Positions 1-6,014 of a stretch of 52,651 nt of DNA are shown piece after piece. A program made the translations under genes and the position numbers. The stretch is from NCBI GenBank assembly GCA_028280565.1, contig JANQLQ010000269.1, positions 1 through 52,651 of the forward strand. Reading direction: 5' to 3'. The notes below the pieces were generated by a model. It saw only the letters and a program-made list of their open reading frames with translations, was not told the DNA's origin and ran no database searches. Source of the DNA: Fulvivirga sp. Lineage in GTDB: Bacteria; Bacteroidota; Bacteroidia; Cytophagales; Cyclobacteriaceae. How positions within the stretch are numbered: position 1 is the first letter of the stretch; every line of letters starts with the position of its first letter.

Positions 1-124
1 CCCCCTATTTTGCCTACTACCCTTTGCCTATTGCTAACTTGTCGAGAACTTCCCAACTTGGCAAAGAGAGTTCATTGTTTAATCCTATACGTCAATTGAG
101 CCTTGACACGACACTAGTTTTTGT

Positions 125-511
125 ATGCCTTTGAGTGTTTTAACTAAAGAGGGTGCAGAGAGTAACGCGGAGAAATGGTATTTTGACTCAATACAAAACA
201 GGCTCAAACACGAACACAACACTCACATACCACTATTCAGAAAATTTCCATTGTTCTTTGACTGGTGCATTCGAATAATCTACGAATATGGATCAGGTTA
301 TAATCAAAGTTTAACACGCCCATTATTGGTTTTGCTTGTTATGGTGTTTGGAGTAGCAGGTTTAATTCCTGCGAGTTCATGTACTTTTGATGAATCCCTT
401 CGACAGAGTATTAATGCAGTATTATATCTATTACCACCACTTCTCACCAGGTGGCGGATCGGCCAGCAAATCACAAGGGGGTACGTGGAGGGCTTTGGCA
501 ATGTCGTATAG
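125..511 (+). pseudogene. C-terminal fragment of a pentapeptide-repeat/channel-like membrane protein
   Basis: The frame opens with an ATG, but an in-frame stop lies 19 bases upstream, so the N-terminal part of any parent protein is missing. Residues about 35-60 contain a YGSGYNQSLTRPLL stretch followed by a hydrophobic segment (LLVLLVMVFGVAGLI). This Tyr-Gly...Arg-Pro-Leu plus membrane-helix pattern is typical of the C-terminal part of pentapeptide-repeat or potassium-channel-like bacterial membrane proteins. The last ~25 codons overlap the opposite-strand regulator and look like read-through into unrelated sequence. I read it as a decayed remnant; the family assignment is tentative. Confidence 0.35.
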
Positions 512-649
512 GGCTGAGAGTGGCGGTTGAGATGTATTGTTTCTATATCCTGTGACCATACTAGGATGCTTACCTATGGCCTTGGCTAAATCTCCGACTT
601 TCATATTCTTCTCAGCCATGACCACACGTATGCGGTTGAATTCTTTCAT
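431..649 (-). CDS. XRE/Cro-C1-type helix-turn-helix regulator (72 aa)
   Basis: A single HTH_3 domain fills the protein: residues 17-40 (VGDLAKAIGKHPSMVTGYRN) form the helix-turn-helix, followed by the usual P-x-L-x-x-L-Y-x-I-A-x-A-L motif and a short proline-rich tail. Such small XRE proteins repress phage, mobile-element or toxin-antitoxin promoters. It is clearly related to the second XRE gene at 3436-3642 (shared NRI..., MKV-DLA--IG and P-S-x-L-x-x-I-A motifs), suggesting duplication within this patch. The start is ATG. No partner gene follows on its strand within the window, and its operator is not evident. Confidence 0.8.
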   Translation of the reverse strand: MKEFNRIRVVMAEKNMKVGDLAKAIGKHPSMVTGYRNNTSQPPLSALYDIAKALHVPPCDLLADPPPGEKWW

Positions 650-1003
650 CGGTTTTTTGCTATAATTAAACTACTTATTTCTGGTATTAAATTAAATAAT
701 CACTAACCAAATTAAAAAAATAGGTTCTTCATATAGATATATAAGGATTGGAATAAGGATTTAAACCTATTCTAATGATCAATTTAACAAACTCTCGCCT
801 TTCCCAGTCATAGTTTTGTTTGGAAAAGGTTTTAACTATTTTAAATCAACACCTACCTGCATATAGAAGATCATGCAAGAAGCATTACCTGATGAGTAAA
901 ATTAACTTTCTCAATACCCCTTGTCTTGGTAATCTGTATAGAATTAAGACTTTTAAATGTTCATCTTTTTTATTTGTTCACGTAAAATGAACGATGTATT
1001 TTT
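650..1003. other. Noncoding AT-rich spacer
   Basis: There is no credible coding frame. I see an 8-bp inverted repeat (AATAGGTT at 719-726, AACCTATT at 764-771) with a 37-base gap, of unknown meaning. The right end carries the promoter of the AbiEi-type gene. The AT content is much higher than in the core part of the window. Confidence 0.5.
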
Positions 1004-1010
1004 GTGAACA
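974..1010 (+). promoter_or_regulatory. Promoter of the AbiEi-type gene with overlapping inverted half-sites
   Basis: A TTG (974-976) and TATTTTTG (997-1004, exact TAnnTTTG) are separated by 20 bases, matching the Bacteroidota -33/-7 promoter. The same stretch holds TGTTCAC (975-981), TGAAC (988-992) and GTGAACA (1004-1010): inverted half-sites overlapping both promoter elements. AbiEi antitoxins are known to repress their own operon through inverted repeats, so these are plausible operators; that step is inference. The predicted transcription start is only a few bases before the ATG at 1013. Confidence 0.6.
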
Positions 1011-1012
1011 TT

Positions 1013-1984
1013 ATGGAAGATGAAATTGTACATTTAGCATTAGAGCACCTTGAGAAAGAAACCGGCATCACTGGAAGATGGAAGAAAAGAAGGGATGTTG
1101 ATGGTGAAATTACGCTAAGAAAAAAAGGCCTAGAACTTCATTATTACGTGGAAGTGAAGAAAGAAGTACGCCTTCACCAACTGGGCCAACTATCCAGGTA
1201 TCGTGAGCAATATGATAATCTGATGCTAATAGCCGAACACATTTTCCCCAAGGTAAAAGCTGAGTTACGTGAATTGAATATCCCATACTTGGAGGCCAAT
1301 GGTAATATCCATATTAAAAAGGATCCTGTTTGGCTGTGGGTGGATACAAAACGCCCTATCACAATGAAAAAGGAAACCGGCAATCGGGCATTTACTAAAA
1401 CCGGGTTAAAGGTACTTTTCTATCTTTTACAGGATAAGAATAATATCAATAATCCACAACGTGTAATTGCAAGCCACACCGGTGTAGCATTAGGGAACAT
1501 ACCCAAAGTAATTAAAGGACTTAAAGGAACCGGGTATTTGCTTCAGTTGGATAAAAAAACGTATGCATGGGAGAAAAAAGAAGAACTTTTTAATCGCTGG
1601 ATCACGGAATATGAAACCACATTAAAACCCCAATTGCTAATGGGTCGATTCGACCTGCCTGGGAATTGGAAAGATCTTAAAATTGATAACGTGAAAGAAG
1701 CCTGGGGGGGTGAGCCTGCAGGTGACATACTAACAGGATATTTAAGGCCAGGGGAGCTAGAACTATTCACTACAAGGAACTGGGTAGATTTTATCAAAAA
1801 GTACAAGTTGAAACCCGATGACAATGGTGAACTGAAGGTATATGAATTGTTTTGGAACAAGGACAAGCCAGCACAAACAGTCCCACCGTTATTGGTTTAT
1901 ACCGATTTAAAATTAAAGAACAACAAACGTTGCAATGAAACAGCAGAAATGGTATGGAATGAGTACATCCAACCGAACATATAA
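1013..1984 (+). CDS. AbiEi-family (type IV toxin-antitoxin) antitoxin-like protein
   Basis: The protein is 323 residues from ATG 1013; a GTG nine bases upstream lies inside the -7 box and is less likely. Residues ~40-120 contain a YYVEVKKEV segment, then NLMLIAEHIFPKVKAELREL and a Y-L-E-A-N-G-N motif, typical of the N-terminal domain in Bacteroidota AbiEi proteins; the E-x-K pattern resembles a PD-(D/E)xK-like fold (inference). Residues ~128-178 form a winged-helix (QRVIASHTGVALGNIPKVIK). AbiEi normally neutralises an AbiEii nucleotidyltransferase toxin and represses the operon. The downstream toxin gene overlaps the 3' end, the usual antitoxin-first order, but is broken, so this antitoxin is orphaned in place. 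Confidence 0.7.
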   Translation: MEDEIVHLALEHLEKETGITGRWKKRRDVDGEITLRKKGLELHYYVEVKKEVRLHQLGQLSRYREQYDNLMLIAEHIFPKVKAELRELNIPYLEANGNIHIKKDPVWLWVDTKRPITMKKETGNRAFTKTGLKVLFYLLQDKNNINNPQRVIASHTGVALGNIPKVIKGLKGTGYLLQLDKKTYAWEKKEELFNRWITEYETTLKPQLLMGRFDLPGNWKDLKIDNVKEAWGGEPAGDILTGYLRPGELELFTTRNWVDFIKKYKLKPDDNGELKVYELFWNKDKPAQTVPPLLVYTDLKLKNNKRCNETAEMVWNEYIQPNI

Positions 1985-2190
1985 AGAATTATCCATACCA
2001 TTCTTCAAAGAAGTATTTGAAATCATCGACAAAATCCTGGTAAAAAAGAAGGTGCCCTACTACCTCGTTGGGGTTAATGCTATAGCACTGGAGCTCCTTA
2101 AAAAAGGGATCAAGCCTAATAGAGGTACCAAGGATAGAGATCAACCATAAAGTGACCTTAGTTGATTACAAAGATTATCGTTCCAAGTAA
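1959..2190 (+). pseudogene. Truncated AbiEii-type nucleotidyltransferase toxin
   Basis: The ATG at 1959 lies 26 bases inside the antitoxin gene, the expected coupled arrangement. The product starts like an AbiEii/AbiGii nucleotidyltransferase: YYLVGVNAIALELLKKGIKP, then G-T-K-D-R-D, where family members continue with D-x-D plus hydrophobic residues. Here a stop follows at 2148-2150 after 63 codons; intact toxins are roughly 200-300 residues. In the +1 frame a 16-codon tail (INHKVTLVDYKDYRSK, 2140-2187) ends at 2190 and may be the original C-terminus, implying internal deletion. The catalytic domain is largely absent, so the toxin should be inactive. Family assignment is fairly firm; the tail is inference. 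Confidence 0.6.
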
Positions 2191-2308
2191 TATTTGCTAA
2201 ATTTAAGCAAATCTCAGCGTCTACGAAAAAGTACATGAAAGCGTACATTCCGAACGCAAAAGCGAGGGGTCGTGCTCTAGTTTTTTCACAACACTTTACA
2301 ATGTCTAT

Positions 2309-3213
2309 ATGAGGAAGTTAGTCATGTTAGGAAATGGGTTTGATTTGGCCCATGGTCTTAAAACTGGTTACAAGGATTTTTTGCGTGAATATGTCCGTGG
2401 GGCTTCATTTGTAGGAATAAAAGTAGATGACGATGACTTTCTGAAGAAGATTTTAGAAAATCAAAGCTTAAGAGGTTGGGTAGATATTGAACAGGAGTAT
2501 TATGACGAGTTAAAAAAAATTGTGTCCAGTCCAAGTAATTCAGAACAGAGAATCAAGCGTCTCCACAAAAGTTTCGGTCAAATGCAAGAAACTCTTGAAG
2601 CATATTTAAATGGCATACAATCTGGTATAGGTAATCGTGAAAAAGTATTCGAGAACTTTTTGATGAAGCCTTAGAAGAACACAGTCACATGCTTTATAAT
2701 TCAAGTGAGCATATGATTTTGAATTTTAATTATACCTCTACTTTAAGCATATATGAAAAGCAATTGAAAAGATATTCACGCCATAAAATCATATATATCC
2801 ATGGGAAGATACATGATACAAGATATCCAATCATATTCGGTTATGGAGATGAAACGGGAGAAGATTACAAGAAAATCGAAAACTTGAATAACAGTGAGTA
2901 CTTGAAATATGCTAAATCAACTATGTACTTAAGAAATCAAAACTATAAAAATCTTGTAAGTTTCATTGATGAAGATGAATTCCAGGTTTGGGTTATTGGG
3001 ATGTCATGCGGCTTGACGGATCGAGTTATGCTCAAGCAGGTATTCGAACATAAGAATTGCCATTCTATTAGAATATTCTATCATAAAAACTGGGATAACT
3101 ATGCCTACATCGCTCAAAATATATCTCGGCATTTTGACAACAAGGATATATATAGACGAAAATTTGTAAATTATCAGGACAGTAAAGAATGCCCCCAGTG
3201 GCACCCAAATTGA
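2309..3213 (+). pseudogene. abiH: AbiH-type abortive-infection protein, frameshifted
   Basis: The N-terminal piece (2309-2674) begins MRKLVMLGNGFDLAHGLKT, the hallmark AbiH N-terminus. The second piece carries the other family blocks: ILNFNYTSTL, IYIHGKIHD and IIFGYGDE, then a VIGMSCGLTD motif and a basic C-terminus. The pieces are in different frames. Near 2655 a run of five T follows AAC; one extra base restores NLFDEALEEHSHML and joins both halves into about 300 residues, the normal AbiH length. AbiH proteins mediate abortive phage infection; the mechanism is not well defined. A sequencing or assembly error in the T run is possible. No convincing -1 slippery site is present. Confidence 0.75.
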
Positions 3214-3218
3214 TTACT

Positions 3219-3446
3219 TCACAGCATACCAAACCATCTCTTCCAAAACGGCCGGCGTAGGTAGGCCATTTCCTCTTGCGCTTGGTTGCGCGTTATCATA
3301 ACCAACTCCCAAGCCGCGTCAGCCCGTTTCATTGCGGCCTCTGCCATTTTAACGGCAGCATCGGCAGTTTTTTCGGCTGCATTAGCTAGCCTCTTGGTTT
3401 CCCTAATATCTTCGGAAATAACTTCTATCCATTTTTCAGTGCTCAT
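3219..3446 (-). CDS. Small heptad-repeat (coiled-coil) protein
   Basis: The 75-residue protein is dominated by a regular 7-residue repeat between residues 22 and 50 (AEKTADA, AVKMAEA, AMKRADA, AWELVMI), an alanine-rich amphipathic helix or coiled coil. It ends with a basic/aromatic tail, RRPFWKRWFGML, that could touch a membrane. Its ATG lies 11 bases inside the 3' end of the XRE gene upstream on the same strand, so the two are translationally coupled. Its stop is six bases from the end of abiH on the other strand. I do not recognise a family; a partner or effector of the XRE regulator is only a guess. Confidence 0.55.
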   Translation of the reverse strand: MSTEKWIEVISEDIRETKRLANAAEKTADAAVKMAEAAMKRADAAWELVMITRNQAQEEMAYLRRPFWKRWFGML

Positions 3447-3642
3447 GCGGTGCGGGGTTTATAAGTTCACGTGGATCAATTTCCAATACATTAGCTATCT
3501 TAAAGAGCATCTCAATAGACGGCTGCTTATGGTTGTTAACATAACTGGAAGTTACCTCTCTTGAACGGCCTATATTTCTCGCTAGGTCGACAACTTTCAT
3601 TCCCCTTGCTTTGAGATGATACTTGATCCTGTTGTATTCCAC
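3436..3642 (-). CDS. XRE-family helix-turn-helix regulator (68 aa, GTG start)
   Basis: A compact HTH_3 domain: residues 15-38 (MKVVDLARNIGRSREVTSSY) form the helix-turn-helix, followed by N-N-H-K-Q-P-S-I-E-M-L-F-K-I-A and the D-P-R-E-L-I motif typical of XRE proteins. Translation must start at GTG 3642, since the first internal ATG would remove helix 1. It is a paralogue of the regulator at 431-649. It overlaps the coiled-coil gene downstream and is divergent from the two-gene operon at 3845-4521, with the repeat-bearing leader between, so it may control that operon (inference). Confidence 0.8.
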   Translation of the reverse strand: MEYNRIKYHLKARGMKVVDLARNIGRSREVTSSYVNNHKQPSIEMLFKIANVLEIDPRELINPAPHEH

Positions 3643-3697
3643 AGGATAAATATACGAAAATAAAAGTCAAAATGTGGTGATTTTTGACACACTTTTG

Positions 3698-3858
3698 TAT
3701 ATTTGAAATGCGAACACAATAAAATCAATATCATGAACTATTTTGAAAAACATGGCAGGAGTCCGGTAGCGGTAACGCCCGGAAACATTACTTTCCAATG
3801 GTTAGATTGTGTTCGCAGCTCCTGCTACCTTTTAATCTACTACTATGCGAACACAATC
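3698..3858 (+). promoter_or_regulatory. Leader with three 12-mer copies and alternative hairpins
   Basis: TATATTTG at 3698-3705 is an exact -7 box with no clear -33 TTG. TGCGAACACAAT occurs at 3709-3720 and 3846-3857; its reverse complement GATTGTGTTCGCA is at 3805-3817. The inverted copy can pair with copy 1 (12 bp) or copy 2 (13 bp), and copy 2 contains the ATG of the next gene. Between them, 3762-3783 forms a hairpin: TCCGG/CCGGA, a TA bulge, GCG/CGC and a GTAA (GNRA-type) tetraloop, possibly extended by CATGG (3751) with CCaATG (3795). This resembles a translational attenuator, or the copies could be protein-binding operators. The repeats are direct observation; function is inference. Confidence 0.5.
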
Positions 3859-3885
3859 AAAAAAATTCAATCACCCCGATCTTAA
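3733..3885 (+). CDS. Possible leader peptide ORF (50 aa)
   Basis: An ATG 28 bases after the predicted -7 box opens a 50-codon frame that runs through the central hairpin and the inverted 12-mer and stops 41 bases inside the following gene. The product (MNYFEKHGRSP...) has no recognisable domain. Ribosomes translating it would melt the inverted-copy/copy-2 hairpin, so it could act as a leader ORF coupling translation to the next gene. It may equally be a chance frame. An even shorter frame, ATG CGA ACA CAA TAA, begins at 3708 inside copy 1. Confidence 0.25.
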   Translation: MNYFEKHGRSPVAVTPGNITFQWLDCVRSSCYLLIYYYANTIKKIQSPRS

Positions 3886-4228
3886 CAAAGATCATCACAG
3901 GGCAGTTGCTACCTACCTTTTAGGTAGTGCAGCTTACGAAAACATCTTTGAGCATTATAGTTCAAAGCCATACACACCCATCAGCGATTTTACAAGCGTA
4001 ATGAGGGATGTAGTATTGGAAGGCTATTACAATATGCTCATGGGTAGTAAGTCGCCCGTAGATGACTTCGCCAATACCGTGAGGCTGTTTGAGAACTTAC
4101 GATACTTCATGAAAGATTATGACATCCTGGTCCAAGAGCTAGGGAGTGATCACGGCATGAGAAAGATCATACATTACGCTACAATGATAACGCAAGCCGT
4201 TGACCAATTGAAAGGGGGTGAGTCATGA
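3845..4228 (+). CDS. Uncharacterised protein (127 aa), first gene of two-gene unit
   Basis: This mostly helical, soluble protein has no signal peptide or membrane segment and belongs to no family I recognise. Residues ~75-100 (SPVDDFANTVRLFENLRYFM) resemble the second gene's DPVEVSDMTYMCTRLGEWF in pattern (x-P-V, a central Phe/Cys, then L and an aromatic, then D-x-L), hinting at distant paralogy. The ATG lies within repeat copy 2. It overlaps the next gene by ATGA, so the two are almost certainly co-translated. Position opposite an XRE gene next to defence relics suggests a mobile-element or defence role, but nothing in the sequence proves it. Confidence 0.6.
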   Translation: MRTQSKKFNHPDLNKDHHRAVATYLLGSAAYENIFEHYSSKPYTPISDFTSVMRDVVLEGYYNMLMGSKSPVDDFANTVRLFENLRYFMKDYDILVQELGSDHGMRKIIHYATMITQAVDQLKGGES

Positions 4229-4521
4229 GCACTATCCATAACTCAAAAGAAACAAAACTACTCCCCATTGATAAGCTTCTATTCTTGCAGCGCATGGCTG
4301 AAAAACAACTAGGCTGGATAGGTGCCGAGGCTTTGAAAAAACAGATGTGGAAACTTCTTATGTTAGCTACGGACCCTGGCCGCGACACAACGTTTAAAAT
4401 GGACCCTGTAGAAGTAAGTGACATGACGTATATGTGTACACGTTTGGGTGAATGGTTTGACCAACTTGATACGTTGAGGCCCTGTTTTAACGAAGTAAAA
4501 GATAAGCAAGAGGAATGTTAG
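4225..4521 (+). CDS. Uncharacterised protein (98 aa), second gene of two-gene unit
   Basis: The start overlaps the preceding stop (ATGA), so translation is coupled. The product is predicted helical and soluble, with a Trp/Met-rich middle (KKQMWKLLMLATDPG) and a C-terminal ECx end. The segment DPVEVSDMTYMCTRLGEWF-DQLDTL shares its pattern with part of the upstream protein, suggesting a heteromeric pair (inference). No catalytic motif is visible. A strong hairpin 16 bases after the stop closes the unit, so this is a self-contained two-gene operon. Confidence 0.6.
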   Translation: MSTIHNSKETKLLPIDKLLFLQRMAEKQLGWIGAEALKKQMWKLLMLATDPGRDTTFKMDPVEVSDMTYMCTRLGEWFDQLDTLRPCFNEVKDKQEEC

Positions 4522-4536
4522 GGTAATAGGCACTTG

Positions 4537-4575
4537 GCACGGGTTTGGATAAACCCGTGCACATGTATTTTATTT
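4537..4575 (+). terminator. Hairpin terminator of the 3845-4521 unit
   Basis: GCACGGGTTT (4537-4546) and AAACCCGTGC (4551-4560) form a perfect 10-bp stem with a GGAT loop. The following sequence is T-rich but interrupted (ACATGTATTTTATTT), so termination may be partial. Confidence 0.65.
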
Positions 4576-4713
4576 CACTTTTTAGAATGTAAGTAAAGAA
4601 AACTATTTCTAATTTACTTGATATTGGTTTTTCCAAACCTGTATGTTATATAAGTTCTCTTAACTTAACAGACCCACCCCGCCGGCATTGTCAAAATTTA
4701 GCCCCACTTTTAA

Positions 4714-4745
4714 ATAAAAAAAGCACTGCCTATTCAGACAGTACT
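4714..4745 (-). terminator. Terminator downstream of tRNA-Ser
   Basis: On the minus strand, AGTACTGTC pairs with GGCAGTGCT (positions 4745-4737 and 4730-4722, two G-U pairs) around a TGAATA loop, followed by a run of seven or more T. This is a canonical intrinsic terminator six bases beyond the mature tRNA 3' end. Confidence 0.85.
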
Positions 4746-4750
4746 TATAG

Positions 4751-4835
4751 CAGAGGAGGAGGGATTCGAACCCCCGGTACCTCGCGGTACGCCGGTTTTC
4801 AAGACCGGTGCATTCGACCACTCTGCCACTCCTCT
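4751..4835 (-). tRNA. tRNA-Ser (anticodon UGA)
   Basis: Read on the minus strand, the 85-base gene folds into a class II tRNA. The acceptor stem is AGAGGAG/CTCCTCT with a G discriminator as expected for serine; the anticodon stem is CCGGT/ACCGG with loop CTTGAAA (anticodon TGA). There is a long GC-rich variable arm (CGTACCGCGAGGTACC), and the T-loop is TTCGAAT. CCA is not encoded. It reads UCA-type serine codons. It has its own promoter and terminator, and its 3' end faces the accessory patch. Confidence 0.97.
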
Positions 4836-4859
4836 GGGTCGATTTTGCTAATGGGATTG

Positions 4860-4889
4860 CAAATTTATAGTATATTTTAATTTGAACAA
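4860..4889 (-). promoter_or_regulatory. Promoter of tRNA-Ser
   Basis: On the minus strand TTG (4889-4887), a 19-base spacer and TAAATTTG (4867-4860) match the Bacteroidota TTG/TAnnTTTG promoter exactly. The start site would fall about 20 bases before the mature tRNA 5' end, leaving a short leader for RNase P. Confidence 0.8.
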
Positions 4890-5075
4890 GTGCGACGTGG
4901 TATTTTTTAACTTGATCTAGATCCTAACGGAATAATCGACAGTGCGATCATGATGTAATCGTGAGGGAGTACATTGGCGAAGATGATATCACCCTTGCGA
5001 GTGGATGATGATTGGGATCGCTAAATGGTGAACACATCCGATTTTTGCCTCCCTTAGTTGCCGGGATCCTAAACC

Positions 5076-6014
5076 CTAAGCCTTAATTCTATACGCCTGG
5101 TGAATACTTGCATTGATCTCGTAGCCCACCAGCAATACGATCGTAAGGATAAACTGCCAGATCATTAAAGCGATCAATACGCCGATAGATCCATAGAGCT
5201 TATTATAAGTAGCAAAATTGGCCACATAAAAAGAAAAACCATAGGACACGGCTAAGCAGAAAATGGTAGAGATAAAGGAGCCTATGGAAAAAAAGCGCCA
5301 GTTGAAATGTACCGCCGGCCCAAAATAGTAAATGAACGAGATGGCTAAAAAGAATACTATGAATATGACCACGAACCGGACCACGAAGAATAGGTAAATA
5401 AGGTACTCTTCGATATCCACCCACTCGATCTGGTTGACAAAATCGATCAAGAAATTACCGATCACCAGCAGTATGATCGCTAGGATCAATACCAGCGCCA
5501 GCATAAAAGTGAGTCCTGTGGCTACTAATCTCATTTTAAAAAAACCGCGCTTTTCTATTGTTTTATAGCAGCTATTGAAGGCTTTCATTAAAGACAACAT
5601 ACCGTTGGTGGCCAAGAACAGGGAAAAAAGGGCACCAAAGGTAAGCAAGCCTCCACGCTGGTTGCCTACGATATCCTCGATGGTATTACTGGCTACCTCG
5701 TACATGTTTTCAGGCATGAACTGGCCGATGAACGCCAAGATACTGTCCTGGCTCACATCGGGGATAAATTCGTGGATGTACGGGGTGAGTGTAAATAAGA
5801 AAATGATCGCCGGGAAGATCGCCAAGGTGAAATTGTAGGCTACCGCTTCGGCACGCTCAATGATATCGTCATTCGTGATCTTTTGGACAAACACTTTGAT
5901 GACCTCGTACAAGGTGAGGTCCCCGTTCCTTTTAAACTTCACACGCTTAAGCAGGGCAATCAGCTCGCGATAAAGGTCCGTTTGGATTATATAGGCTATT
6001 AGCTTTTTTTTCAT
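5076..6014 (-). CDS. YihY/BrkB family inner-membrane protein
   Basis: The 312-residue protein carries the Virul_fac_BrkB domain over residues ~40-310: a soluble N-terminal stretch, then about six hydrophobic segments. Family-typical blocks are the VAYNFTLAIFPAIIFLFTL segment near residue 65, a glycine-rich LTFGALFSLFLATNG segment, the FNWRFFSIGSFISTI block and the Y-N-K-L-Y-G-S-I-G-V block near the C-terminus. YihY proteins were once annotated as RNase BN, which is considered erroneous; their transport role is unresolved. It is the last gene of a three-gene minus-strand operon and overlaps its neighbour by ATGA. Confidence 0.9.
   Translation of the reverse strand: MKKKLIAYIIQTDLYRELIALLKRVKFKRNGDLTLYEVIKVFVQKITNDDIIERAEAVAYNFTLAIFPAIIFLFTLTPYIHEFIPDVSQDSILAFIGQFMPENMYEVASNTIEDIVGNQRGGLLTFGALFSLFLATNGMLSLMKAFNSCYKTIEKRGFFKMRLVATGLTFMLALVLILAIILLVIGNFLIDFVNQIEWVDIEEYLIYLFFVVRFVVIFIVFFLAISFIYYFGPAVHFNWRFFSIGSFISTIFCLAVSYGFSFYVANFATYNKLYGSIGVLIALMIWQFILTIVLLVGYEINASIHQAYRIKA

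Larger units (their letters stand above)
1..4750. other. Accessory patch on the 3' side of tRNA-Ser
   Basis: This AT-rich stretch contains only short, defence-related, broken or unrecognised genes, whereas everything right of the tRNA is intact core or metabolic sequence. The tRNA-Ser is on the minus strand, so its 3' end faces this region, which is where tRNA-targeting integrative elements insert. Two related XRE genes on the same strand bracket the toxin-antitoxin and abiH relics. No integrase and no duplicate of the tRNA 3' end is visible within the window, so island status is inferred; the left boundary would lie outside. Confidence 0.4.

Noticed and set aside
2192-2212. ATTTGCT/AGCAAAT inverted repeat upstream of abiH as an operator
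   Set aside because: Short, AT-rich and not associated with a recognisable promoter; likely by chance.
2640-2700. Programmed -1 frameshift in abiH
   Set aside because: The A AAC TTT TTG context is not a canonical slippery heptamer in the right phase, no downstream stimulatory structure was seen, and AbiH is not known to need frameshifting. An indel is simpler.
3655-3662. -7 box for the XRE gene at 3436-3642
   Set aside because: The minus-strand sequence TATTTTCG differs from TAnnTTTG by one base and has no -33 TTG; too weak to list.
3762-3783. Known riboswitch class in the leader
   Set aside because: The hairpin with a GNRA loop is real, but the surrounding sequence matches no riboswitch consensus I know, so I report only an uncharacterised leader.
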